Below are positions 7,888-14,520 of a stretch of 19,892 nt of DNA, one piece after another. Every line of letters starts with the position of its first letter. Position 1 is the stretch's first letter. The notes under the pieces were generated by a model that worked only from the letters and a program-made list of their open reading frames with translations, ran no database searches and was not told the origin of the DNA. Source of the DNA: Pseudomonadota bacterium (GTDB lineage: Bacteria > Pseudomonadota > Gammaproteobacteria > Xanthomonadales > Xanthomonadaceae); assembly GCA_023388955.1 (NCBI GenBank), contig JAEWFH010000195.1:1-19892 (forward strand), read 5' to 3'. Both the position numbers and the translations under genes were made by a program.

Positions 7888-9330
7888 ATGACCCTTCCGC
7901 TGCAGCTCGCCCAGTCCCGCCTCCTGCAACCCGCAGGCCTCGACACCGCCGGCCTGGAGCGTGCCTTCGGCAGCCTGCTCGGCCCCGGCATCGATTTTGG
8001 CGACCTGTACTTCCAGCACGCCCGGCGCGAGAGCTGGACGGTCGAGGACGGCATCGTCCGCGACGGCGCGCACTCCATCGAGCAGGGCGTGGGGGTGCGC
8101 GCGATCAGCGGCGAAAAGACCGGCTTCGCCTATTCCGATGAGATCAATGCCCAGGCGCTGATCGAGGCCTCCACCGCGGCGCGCGCGATCGCGCGTGGCG
8201 GCGGCACGGTGGCGGCCCACTCACTGGTGCGTGGGCCCGGGCAGAGCCTCTACCTGCCGCAGGACCCGATCGACGCGATGGCCAACGAGGACAAGGTCGA
8301 GGCGCTGCGCCGCATCGACCGCATGCTGCGCGCCGCCGACCCGCGGGTGCAGCAGGTGGTGGTCAGCCTGTCGGGCGGCGTGGACACCATCCTGGTCGCC
8401 CGCAGCGACGGGGTGCTGGGTGCCGACGTGCGCCCGCTGGTGCGCTTCAACGTGCAGGTGATCGTCGAGCGGGATGGCCGCCGCGAGTCCGGCTACACCG
8501 GTGGCGGCGGGCGCTACGGTTACGACGAACTGCTCGGCGGCGGCAAGCCCGAAGCCTGGGCGCGCGAGGCGCTGCGCCAGGCACTGGTGAACCTGGAGGC
8601 GGTCGACGCGCCGGCGGGGGTGATGCCGGTCGTGCTGGGCAGCGGCTGGCCGGGCGTGCTGCTGCACGAGGCGGTTGGACACGGCCTGGAAGGCGACTTC
8701 AACCGCAAGGGCACCTCGACCTACGCCGGCCGCATCGGCGAGCGCGTGGCCTCGCCCGGGGTGACCATCGTCGACGACGGCACCCTGCCGGGCCGGCGCG
8801 GCTCGCTCAACATCGACGACGAGGGCCAGCCGACCCAGTGCACCACGCTGATCGAGGACGGGGTGCTGGTGGGCTACATGCAGGACAGCCTCAACGCCCG
8901 CCTGATGGGCATGAAGCCGACCGGCAACGGCCGCCGCGAGTCGTTCGCGCACCTGGTCATGCCGCGCATGACCAACACCTACATGCTGGCCGGCCAGCAC
9001 GACCCGGAAGAGATGATCCGTTCGGTGAAGAAGGGGCTGTACGCGGTCAACTTCGGTGGCGGCCAGGTCGACATCACCAGCGGCAAGTACGTGTTCTCGG
9101 CGACCGAGGCCTACCTGATCGAGGACGGCAGGGTCACCGCGCCGGTCAAGGGCGCGACCCTGATCGGCAACGGGCCGGAGACCATGCAGAAGGTCCGCAT
9201 GATCGGCCACGACCTGGCCCTGGACGAGGGCGTTGGTGTGTGCGGCAAGGACGGACAGAGCGTGCCGGTCGGGGTGGGGCAGCCGTCGCTGCTGATCGAC
9301 GGGCTGACCGTCGGCGGGACGCAGGCGTGA
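7888..9330 (+). CDS. tldD: TldD metallopeptidase subunit
   Basis: This 480-residue protein is the zinc-bearing half of the TldD/TldE(PmbA) heterodimer. The complex is a cytoplasmic protease that cleaves unfolded peptides, matures microcin B17 and degrades the CcdA antitoxin in E. coli. Visible marks: DLYFQHARRESWTVEDG near the start, GVGVRAISGEKTGFAYSDE, the HEXXXH motif at residues 260-265 (HEAVGH) and Cys452 in GVGVCGKDGQ, the likely third zinc ligand. The chosen start gives almost the E. coli length (481). An earlier ATG at 7828, overlapping the yhdP stop, would add 20 residues with no family support. It is 52 bases after yhdP. Its partner pmbA lies 652 bases further on, beyond darP on the opposite strand. 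No precursor peptide gene is visible nearby. Confidence 0.95.
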   Translation: MTLPLQLAQSRLLQPAGLDTAGLERAFGSLLGPGIDFGDLYFQHARRESWTVEDGIVRDGAHSIEQGVGVRAISGEKTGFAYSDEINAQALIEASTAARAIARGGGTVAAHSLVRGPGQSLYLPQDPIDAMANEDKVEALRRIDRMLRAADPRVQQVVVSLSGGVDTILVARSDGVLGADVRPLVRFNVQVIVERDGRRESGYTGGGGRYGYDELLGGGKPEAWAREALRQALVNLEAVDAPAGVMPVVLGSGWPGVLLHEAVGHGLEGDFNRKGTSTYAGRIGERVASPGVTIVDDGTLPGRRGSLNIDDEGQPTQCTTLIEDGVLVGYMQDSLNARLMGMKPTGNGRRESFAHLVMPRMTNTYMLAGQHDPEEMIRSVKKGLYAVNFGGGQVDITSGKYVFSATEAYLIEDGRVTAPVKGATLIGNGPETMQKVRMIGHDLALDEGVGVCGKDGQSVPVGVGQPSLLIDGLTVGGTQA

Positions 9331-9341
9331 CCCTGGCCTTT

Positions 9342-9367
9342 CCCTTCTCCCGCAAGCGGGAGAAGGG
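9342..9367. terminator. Perfect 11-bp stem-loop between convergent tldD and darP
   Basis: CCCTTCTCCCG (9342-9352) pairs perfectly with CGGGAGAAGGG (9357-9367) around the loop CAAG. It fills the gap between the two stop codons (9330 and 9369), so it can act as a shared end for both transcripts. Only a weak T stretch (GGTTATT) follows on the plus strand and none on the minus strand, so factor-independent termination is uncertain. From memory, similar stem-loops recur between genes in related genomes. Confidence 0.6.
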
Positions 9368-9368
9368 G

Positions 9369-9908
9369 TTATTCGTCGGGATCGCCGGCCGCGGCCGCCA
9401 GCAGGTCCCGCACCGCACGGAACAGCTCGCGCTGGGCCTTGGGCGGCTTGTCCTTCGCGCGCTCGGTCGCGGCATTGCGCACCAGTTGCCGCAACGCCTG
9501 GCGGTCGGCGCCGGGATGGTCGGCCAGCAGTTCGGCCAGGGCGGCATCGCCTTCGACGACCAGGCGCTCGCGCCAGGCCTCGGCGCGGTGGTGCGCGGCG
9601 ACCTCGCGCCGGGCGCGCTCGCCGCTCTGGTCCAGCGCGTCGCGAAGCGCGTCCAGGACTTCCTCGTCCTCGCGCCGCATCTGCTTGGCCAGGAACGCCA
9701 GCTGGCGCTTGCGGGCGATGTGCGAGGTGATCGCCCGGGTCGCGGTGATGTGCGGCAACAGGTCTTCGGGGACCGGCAGCCGGGCCAGTTCGGCGTCGGT
9801 CAGCCCGGCCAGCTGTTCACCCAGCTCCAGCACGCCCAGCGCCTCGCGCCGGCGTTGGCTGCGGCTTGGGCCACGGTATTCGCCGGTTTCCTCGTCAATA
9901 CCACGCAT
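9369..9908 (-). CDS. darP: DarP (YjgA/DUF615), dual-action ribosomal maturation protein
   Basis: This 179-residue, highly charged cytoplasmic protein belongs to the family that binds late 50S precursors and helps the peptidyl-transferase centre mature. Visible marks: GEYRGPSRSQRRREALGV at the N-terminus, ELARLPVPEDLLPHI, the long basic helix ITSHIARKRQLAFLAKQMR, and a second helical half ending in QRELFRAVRDLL. The start is the ATG at 9906-9908, with GGAAG six bases before it; this matches the usual DarP N-terminus. An upstream in-frame ATG would run into pmbA and adds atypical sequence. It converges on tldD and diverges from pmbA, the arrangement with pmbA being the same as in E. coli. Confidence 0.94.
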   Translation of the reverse strand: MRGIDEETGEYRGPSRSQRRREALGVLELGEQLAGLTDAELARLPVPEDLLPHITATRAITSHIARKRQLAFLAKQMRREDEEVLDALRDALDQSGERARREVAAHHRAEAWRERLVVEGDAALAELLADHPGADRQALRQLVRNAATERAKDKPPKAQRELFRAVRDLLAAAAGDPDE

Positions 9909-9928
9909 CGGGATCTTCCAACTTCCAT

Positions 9929-9953
9929 GGCGGCGCGCCTTCGCGCGACCGCC
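9929..9953. other. Strong hairpin in the darP/pmbA divergent gap
   Basis: GGCGGCGCGC (9929-9938) pairs with GCGCG and CCGCC (9943-9947 and 9949-9953), with one bulged A at 9948 and the loop CTTC. That gives ten G-C pairs. Flanking ATGGC (9927-9931) and GCCAT (9957-9961) are also complementary and compete with the base of the stem. The structure would sit in the 5' leader of either gene, ending about ten bases before the pmbA ribosome-binding site. Confidence 0.5.
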
Positions 9954-9970
9954 TGAGCCATACGGCCTGC

Positions 9971-9975
9971 AAGGA
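9971..9975 (+). promoter_or_regulatory. Ribosome-binding site that fixes the pmbA TTG start
   Basis: AAGGA lies seven bases before TTG at 9983. No other in-frame start codon nearby has comparable support, and an ATG at 9866 would force overlap with darP. Confidence 0.75.
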
Positions 9976-9982
9976 TAAGACA

Positions 9983-11350
9983 TTGAACCAAGTCATCCAC
10001 GAACCCTCCGCCCACGACGACAGCCAGGCCCGCCTGGACCAGCTCGCCGAGATCGCCACCGGCCTGGTCGAGCGGGCGCGCGCCGCCGGCGCGGACCAGG
10101 CCGAGGTTGCCTGTTCCGAGGAAACCGGCCTCAACGTCGGCGTACGCATGGGCGAGGTCGAGACCCTGGAGTCCAACCGCGACCGCGGCATCGCGTTGAC
10201 CGTGTATTTCGGCGGGCGCCGCGGCAGCGCCTCCACCGCCGACCTGCGCGAGGAGAGCCTGGCGGCGACGCTGGAGCAGGCGGTGGCGATCGCCCGCCAC
10301 ACCGAGCACGACCCGGCGACGGGGCTGGCCGAGCCGGAGCTGATGGCGACCGATATGCGCGAGTTCGACGCCTGGCATCCATGGGCGCTGCAGCCGGAGC
10401 AGGCGGTCGAGCTGGCACTGGCGTGCGAGCAGGCCGGCCGTGACGCCGACCCGCGGCTGGAGAATTCCGATGGCGCCTCGATCGGCACCGGCGGCAGCCT
10501 GGCGGTATACGCCAATTCGCACGGCTTCGTCGGCCGCGAGCGCGATACCCGCCACAGCCTGGGCTGTGCCCTGATCGCCGGCCGTGGCGCGGACATGCAG
10601 CGCGATGGCTGGTACACCATCGGCGTCGCCGCCGAAGACCTTGAGGCCGCCGCCGAAGTGGGCCGCCAGGCCGCTGCCCGCGCGCTGTCGCGCCTGCAGC
10701 CGCGCAAGGTGCCCACCGGCCAGTACCCGGTGCTGTTCTCGGCCGAGGTCGCGCGCTCGCTGGTCGGGCACCTGATCGGGGCGGTTTCCGGTGGCGCGCT
10801 GTACCGTCGCGCCAGCTTCCTGCTGGACAGCGCGGGGACGAAGCTGTTCCCGGACTGGTTCTCGATCCAGGAGCTGCCGTTCCTGCCGCGCGGCTTCCGC
10901 TCCACCTCCTTCGACGCCGAGGGCGTGGCCACCCGCGAGTCGGCGCTGGTCGAGGCCGGGGTGTTGCAGCGCTACGTCCTGGGCAGTTATTCCGCGCGCC
11001 GGCTGGGCCTGCAGACCACCGCCAACTCCGGCGGGGTCCACAACCTGCAGGTGGCCGCGAACGCGGGCGACCAGGCCTCGATGATCGCCGGCATCGAGCG
11101 CGGCGTGCTGGTGACCGAGCTGATGGGGCAGGGCGTGAATCCGATCACCGGTGACTACTCGCGCGGCGCGGCGGGCTTCTGGATCGAGAACGGCCAGCCC
11201 AGCCACGCCGTCGACGGGTTCACCATCGCCGGCAACCTGAAGCAGATGTTCGCCGGCATTGAGGCGGTGGGCAGTGACGTGGATCCGCGCTCGCACCTGC
11301 GTACCGGCTCGATCCTGGTCGGGCGGATGACGGTGGCCGGGGAAGGTTGA
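9983..11350 (+). CDS. pmbA: PmbA (TldE), partner subunit of the TldD protease
   Basis: With a TTG start at 9983 the protein has 455 residues, close to E. coli PmbA (450). It is the TldD partner that lacks the HEXXXH zinc site, and none is visible here. The TldD/PmbA dimer forms a closed chamber that admits extended peptides. Visible marks: LDQLAEIATGLVERARAAGADQAEV near the start, GVRMGEVETLESNRDRGIALTVYFG, SSDGAS-like ENSDGASIG, FLLDSAGTKLFP, and the C-terminal GDYSRGAAGFWIENGQ and HLRTGSILVGRMTVAGEG. It is divergent from darP with a 74-base gap. TldD is encoded on the other side of darP, so the two subunits need separate promoters unless read-through occurs across darP. Confidence 0.94.
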   Translation: MNQVIHEPSAHDDSQARLDQLAEIATGLVERARAAGADQAEVACSEETGLNVGVRMGEVETLESNRDRGIALTVYFGGRRGSASTADLREESLAATLEQAVAIARHTEHDPATGLAEPELMATDMREFDAWHPWALQPEQAVELALACEQAGRDADPRLENSDGASIGTGGSLAVYANSHGFVGRERDTRHSLGCALIAGRGADMQRDGWYTIGVAAEDLEAAAEVGRQAAARALSRLQPRKVPTGQYPVLFSAEVARSLVGHLIGAVSGGALYRRASFLLDSAGTKLFPDWFSIQELPFLPRGFRSTSFDAEGVATRESALVEAGVLQRYVLGSYSARRLGLQTTANSGGVHNLQVAANAGDQASMIAGIERGVLVTELMGQGVNPITGDYSRGAAGFWIENGQPSHAVDGFTIAGNLKQMFAGIEAVGSDVDPRSHLRTGSILVGRMTVAGEG

Positions 11351-11371
11351 TCGTCCCGTGACTTGAGTGGG

Positions 11372-11405
11372 GTTGACGACCGCTGCGTCGACCGTTGACA
11401 GTCAA
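11372..11405. promoter_or_regulatory. GTTGAC direct repeats and inverted repeat before the DUF4870 gene
   Basis: GTTGAC occurs at 11372-11377 and again at 11394-11399, 22 bases apart, or about two helical turns. The second copy is also half of the palindrome TTGAC-A-GTCAA (11395-11405). Related CGACC/GTCGAC words lie between them. The block sits 24-57 bases before the ATG at 11429. It could be an operator or overlapping -35 elements; no good -10 box is visible. Confidence 0.35.
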
Positions 11406-11428
11406 ACCCTTCCCGGGGAGGAGATTCC

Positions 11429-11899
11429 ATGAACCAGCAACCTGACGACCAGGACCACGGCGCCGCTACGCCGCCGCCGTTCAATCCGCCGCCTGCCGCC
11501 GTTGCACCCGAAGCGGAAGCCGGCGGGATACCCGCCGACCAGCGCCAGTGGGCGATGTTCGCGCACCTGTCCGCGCTGGTCGGCGGCCTGCTGACTTCCG
11601 CCGCCGGCGGCTGGGGCTGCTTCATCGGCCCGCTGGTGGTCTGGCTGGTCAAGAAGGACACCATGCCCTTCGTCAACGACCAGGGGAAGGAAGCGCTCAA
11701 CTTCAACATCACCGTCGCGATCGTGTTCCTGGCGCTGGTGCTGCTGACCGTGATGACCCTGGGCATCGGCGTGCTGCTGACGGTGCCGGTCGCACTGGTG
11801 GTCGGGATCGCCTGGCTGGTGCTGACCATCATCGCCGCGGTCAAGGCCAACGAGGGTGTCGCGTACCGTTACCCGTTCACGCTGCGGCTGATCAAGTAG
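11429..11899 (+). CDS. DUF4870 (Tic20-like) small membrane protein
   Basis: This 156-residue protein has a disordered Pro/Ala/Glu-rich N-terminal tail (1-38) and then a DUF4870 domain. Marks are WAMFAHLSALVGGLL, GPLVVWLVKKDTMPFVNDQGKEALNFNIT, and VVGIAWLVLTIIAAVKANEGVAYRYPFTLRLI. Three or four membrane helices are likely (about 44-75 as one or two, 93-112, 115-137). The family is widespread and its function is not known, so none is proposed. The start has a good GGGGAGGAG at 11415-11423. It follows pmbA by 78 bases that contain the GTTGAC repeats. It converges on ispA with 21 bases between the stop codons; only a weak five-pair G/C stem (11899-11916) is seen there. Confidence 0.88.
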   Translation: MNQQPDDQDHGAATPPPFNPPPAAVAPEAEAGGIPADQRQWAMFAHLSALVGGLLTSAAGGWGCFIGPLVVWLVKKDTMPFVNDQGKEALNFNITVAIVFLALVLLTVMTLGIGVLLTVPVALVVGIAWLVLTIIAAVKANEGVAYRYPFTLRLIK

Positions 11900-11920
11900 G
11901 CCCGTGGGGCGGGGCCGCGC

Positions 11921-12802
11921 TCAGCGGTCCCGCCGGATCGCCATGTCGCCCAGCCGGCGCAGGGCCAGGGCCCGGTCACCGAACGGCTCCAGGGCCGCTT
12001 CCATCTCCGCGGCCAGCTCCGCGAGCCGGGCGCGCGAGGCTTCCATGCCGATCAGGGCGGGGAAGGTCGCCTTGTCCTGCTCGGCGTCCTTGCCCGCGGT
12101 CTTGCCGATGACCCGGCTGTCGCCTTCGACGTCGAGGATGTCGTCGCGGACCTGGAAGGCCAGCCCGAGCGCGCGGGCGTAGCGGTCCAGTGCCGCAAGG
12201 CCGTCGTCGTCGGCACCGCCGCAGGCCGCGCCCATCCGGACCGCAGCGCGGATCAGGGCGCCGGTCTTGAGTCCGTGCAGCCGTTCCAGGGCGGCCACGT
12301 CCAGGGCGCCGCCGTTTCCGGTGGCGGCCAGGTCCAGCGCCTGGCCCCCGCACATGCCGCCCGCCCCTGCGGCGCTGGCCAGGATGCGCAGCAGTTCGAC
12401 CCGGGTCGCCGGTTCCAGCGGCGCGCGTGCAAGCACTTCGAAGGCGAGCGACTGCAGGGCGTCCCCGGCCAGGATCGCGGTGGCTTCGCCGTAGGCGACG
12501 TGGACCGTGGGCTGGCCACGGCGCAGTTCGTCGTCGTCCATCGCCGGCAGGTCGTCATGGACCAGGGAGTAGGCGTGGACCAGCTCGATCGCCACCCCGG
12601 CGGCATCAAGTGCCGCGGGGTCGGCCTGGTACAGCCCGCCGCTGGCATGCACCAGCAGCGGGCGCATGCGCTTGCCGCCCAGCAGCACGGCGTGGCGCAT
12701 GGCGCGGTGCAACGGTCGCGGGCTGGTGTCGGGATCGGGCAGGGCGCGTTCGAGCGCGGCGTCGATGCGGTCGCGCCAGGCCGCCAGCAGGGGCTCAGGC
12801 AT
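11921..12802 (-). CDS. ispA: Farnesyl diphosphate synthase (short-chain polyprenyl synthetase)
   Basis: This 293-residue cytoplasmic enzyme condenses dimethylallyl and isopentenyl diphosphates to geranyl and then farnesyl diphosphate, feeding undecaprenyl and quinone side-chain synthesis. Visible marks: GGKRMRP at 42-48, the first aspartate-rich motif DDLPAMDD at 83-90 (two extra residues, typical of bacterial type II FPP synthases), MCGGQALDL, LKTGALIRAA, and the second motif DDILD at 220-224, followed by GKTAGKD. The start ATG at 12800-12802 overlaps the end of xseB by eight bases, the usual coupling of these genes. dxs, a frequent third member of such operons, is not downstream; the gene converges on DUF4870 instead. 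Confidence 0.95.
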   Translation of the reverse strand: MPEPLLAAWRDRIDAALERALPDPDTSPRPLHRAMRHAVLLGGKRMRPLLVHASGGLYQADPAALDAAGVAIELVHAYSLVHDDLPAMDDDELRRGQPTVHVAYGEATAILAGDALQSLAFEVLARAPLEPATRVELLRILASAAGAGGMCGGQALDLAATGNGGALDVAALERLHGLKTGALIRAAVRMGAACGGADDDGLAALDRYARALGLAFQVRDDILDVEGDSRVIGKTAGKDAEQDKATFPALIGMEASRARLAELAAEMEAALEPFGDRALALRRLGDMAIRRDR

Positions 12803-13058
12803 CGGGGCCGGACAGGGGAGCGAAGTCCTCGCCGGAATCCGGGTCCTGCGGGTCACTGAGCAGTCGTACACGCAGTTCGGCCTGCTCCAGCGCGGTCTGG
12901 CAGCGCCGGTACAGGCCGACGCCGCGCTCGTAGGCGGCCAGGGATTCCTCCAGGCTCATCTCGCCGTGTTCCATTTTCCCGACCAGTTGCTCGAGCGCGT
13001 CGAGCGAGGCCTCGAAATCGGCGACCGGGGACGTTTCCTGCGGAGCTTTGTCGGACAT
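12795..13058 (-). CDS. xseB: Exonuclease VII small subunit
   Basis: This 87-residue helical protein binds in several copies to XseA to form exonuclease VII, which degrades single-stranded DNA to oligonucleotides. Visible marks: DFEASLDALEQLVGKMEHGEMSLEESLAAYERGVGLYRRCQ, the classical XseB helical hairpin, followed by LEQAELRVRLL and a short acidic tail. The large subunit gene is not in the window. The start is the ATG at 13056-13058; its ribosome-binding site is weak, which fits translation coupled to tilS, whose stop lies 32 bases upstream. Its own stop overlaps the ispA start. Confidence 0.95.
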   Translation of the reverse strand: MSDKAPQETSPVADFEASLDALEQLVGKMEHGEMSLEESLAAYERGVGLYRRCQTALEQAELRVRLLSDPQDPDSGEDFAPLSGPDA

Positions 13059-13090
13059 GCCCGCAAGTGTGCGGCCGGGGTGTTGCAGGG

Positions 13091-14404
13091 TCAATCGGAC
13101 GGCGTTGCGGTTCCTGTCCGGTCCGCGCACCGCCAGTGCAGCGTGCTTCCCTGCGACGTAAGCCAGTCCGCGAAGGCGCCCGACAACACCTGGTCGCCGG
13201 CTGCCAGCACCACGCCGCCGGGGGTGCTCAGCAGCGGCATCCGGGTGCGCTCCCAGGGCGGGATGCCGAGCTCCTGCAACACGTGTTTGAGTGCGTGGGT
13301 GTGGCTGCGGCCGGGCAGCCGGATGCGCTCGCCACCGCGGCGGACGTGTACCCGCATCGGCCTGGGTGCATGCGGCCGGGGGCTGAGTTCGAGCCATCCC
13401 CCTCCGGGCAAGGGGCAGGGGCCAGTGCCGTTCCAGGTGGTTTCCCAGCCAGGCGGGAGGGCTTCGGCGACGTGCCCGGCGTGGAGCATGTCGCGCCAGG
13501 CGTGGATCCAGCAGCCATGCCAGTGGTAGCGGGCCACGGCATCGGCGGGGGCGTGGAGCAGCTCCCGCTGGATCCGCTCGACCCCGCCGGCAGGCAGCGG
13601 CGGGAGACCCAGCAACTCCACCCACGCCCGCAGCACGCGGGCCTGCATGCCTGGTTCCAGGGCACCCAGTGCCAGCCGTGACAGGCGATCGGGAGGATCG
13701 CCCACGACCTGGGTGAGCATCGCCTCGTCGTGCGAGGCGAGCAGCGTTGACGCCTCCGCGCAGAGCGCCGCGGAGCGTGCCAGCGACGCGGACGCATGCG
13801 GCCACCGCGAGACCAGCAGCGGCAGCACCCGGTTGCGCAGGAAGTTGCGGTCGAACCCGGCTTCGGCGTTGCCGGGATCCTCGACCCAGGCCAGCCCGTG
13901 TTCGCGCGCATGCGCTTCCAGCGCCGCGCGGGACGTGTCGAGCAAAGGGCGCCACAGGCGTCCATTCCCGAAGCCGCGCCAGCGCCGCATGGCCGCCAGG
14001 CCGTCCACCCCGGAACCCCGCAGCGCACGGAGCAGGAAGGTCTCGGCCTGGTCCTCGCGGTGGTGTGCCAGTACCAGGACCTCGTCCGGTCCCAGTGCCG
14101 CTTCCAGGGCCTGCATCCGGGCGGTGCGGGCCGCCGCTTCCGGTCCCTGCCCGGCCAGGTGCACGTCCACCCTGCGGACCTCGAAGGGAACCGACCACGC
14201 GGCGCAGGTGCTGTGGCAATGCGCCGCCCACTCGCCGGCGGCCGCCTGCAGGCCGTGGTCCACGTGCACGGCGCGGACCCGGCCCGGGGCGTGCCGGGAC
14301 AGTGCGTGCAGCAGCACGGTCGAGTCCAGGCCTCCGCTGTAGCCCACCAGCAGCGGGGCAGCGGGCAGGTCGTGGAAGGCGTCTTGCAGGTCGGGGGGCG
14401 GCAT
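13091..14404 (-). CDS. tilS: tRNA(Ile)-lysidine synthetase
   Basis: This 437-residue N-type ATP pyrophosphatase attaches lysine to C34 of the CAU-anticodon tRNA-Ile. The change switches its decoding from AUG to AUA and its charging from Met to Ile. Visible marks: the PP-loop SGGLDS at 23-28, HVDHGLQ at 47-53, LAHHREDQAETFLLRALRGSG, GLAAM, RPLL, and WVEDPGNAEAGFDRNFLRNRVLPLL. A TilS C-terminal domain follows, with RRGGERIRLPGRSHTHALKHVLQELGIPPWERTRMPLL. The start at 14402-14404 keeps the normal distance to the PP-loop but has no clear Shine-Dalgarno sequence; an ATG 19 codons earlier would add an Arg/Ala-rich extension and looks less likely. It is the first gene of tilS-xseB-ispA and is divergent from the OYE gene. 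Confidence 0.95.
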   Translation of the reverse strand: MPPPDLQDAFHDLPAAPLLVGYSGGLDSTVLLHALSRHAPGRVRAVHVDHGLQAAAGEWAAHCHSTCAAWSVPFEVRRVDVHLAGQGPEAAARTARMQALEAALGPDEVLVLAHHREDQAETFLLRALRGSGVDGLAAMRRWRGFGNGRLWRPLLDTSRAALEAHAREHGLAWVEDPGNAEAGFDRNFLRNRVLPLLVSRWPHASASLARSAALCAEASTLLASHDEAMLTQVVGDPPDRLSRLALGALEPGMQARVLRAWVELLGLPPLPAGGVERIQRELLHAPADAVARYHWHGCWIHAWRDMLHAGHVAEALPPGWETTWNGTGPCPLPGGGWLELSPRPHAPRPMRVHVRRGGERIRLPGRSHTHALKHVLQELGIPPWERTRMPLLSTPGGVVLAAGDQVLSGAFADWLTSQGSTLHWRCADRTGTATPSD

Positions 14405-14509
14405 GCGGGCGATGGTGCCACGACGCCGGTGCCGCGGAGCCGCTCGGGCGCGGGCCGCCACGGGACCTGCACCGTGTCCTGCTAGCCTCGCAGGCCGTCC
14501 CGCCTTTCC

Positions 14510-14513
14510 GGAG
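14510..14513 (+). promoter_or_regulatory. Ribosome-binding site that fixes the OYE TTG start
   Basis: GGAG lies seven bases before TTG at 14521, exactly where OYE similarity begins. TAGCCT at 14483-14488 could be the matching -10 box, but no convincing -35 box is seen. Confidence 0.65.
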
Positions 14514-14520
14514 CACCGGT

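Noticed and set aside
2340..8078. Minus-strand open frame of 1912 codons opposite rng, yhdP and the start of tldD
   Set aside because: It is codon-aligned with rng and yhdP, so its stops would need the sense codons TTA, CTA or TCA, which GC-rich genes avoid. The product has no recognisable domain. It is a shadow of codon bias.
9932..9939. GGCGCGCC words apparently concentrated in gaps (9932, 15585, 17581)
   Set aside because: The same word also occurs inside the TonB-type gene (296-303), and such palindromes are expected in GC-rich DNA.
9927..9956. Nine-codon ATG-to-TGA frame before pmbA as a leader peptide gene
   Set aside because: There is no ribosome-binding site and the frame lies within the hairpin; it is mentioned only as part of the gap finding.
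9866..9982. ATG start for PmbA at 9866
   Set aside because: It would overlap darP and add 39 atypical residues; the TTG at 9983 has a well-placed AAGGA and gives the usual length.
7888..11350. TldD/PmbA as part of a peptide-antibiotic (microcin-like) cluster
   Set aside because: No small precursor gene, cyclodehydratase, or export gene is present; the two subunits are core genes in this lineage.
13747..14520. Upstream extension of the OYE reading frame opposite tilS
   Set aside because: The extension is Arg/Pro/Ala-rich with no family similarity, and a good ribosome-binding site lies just before the TTG at 14521.
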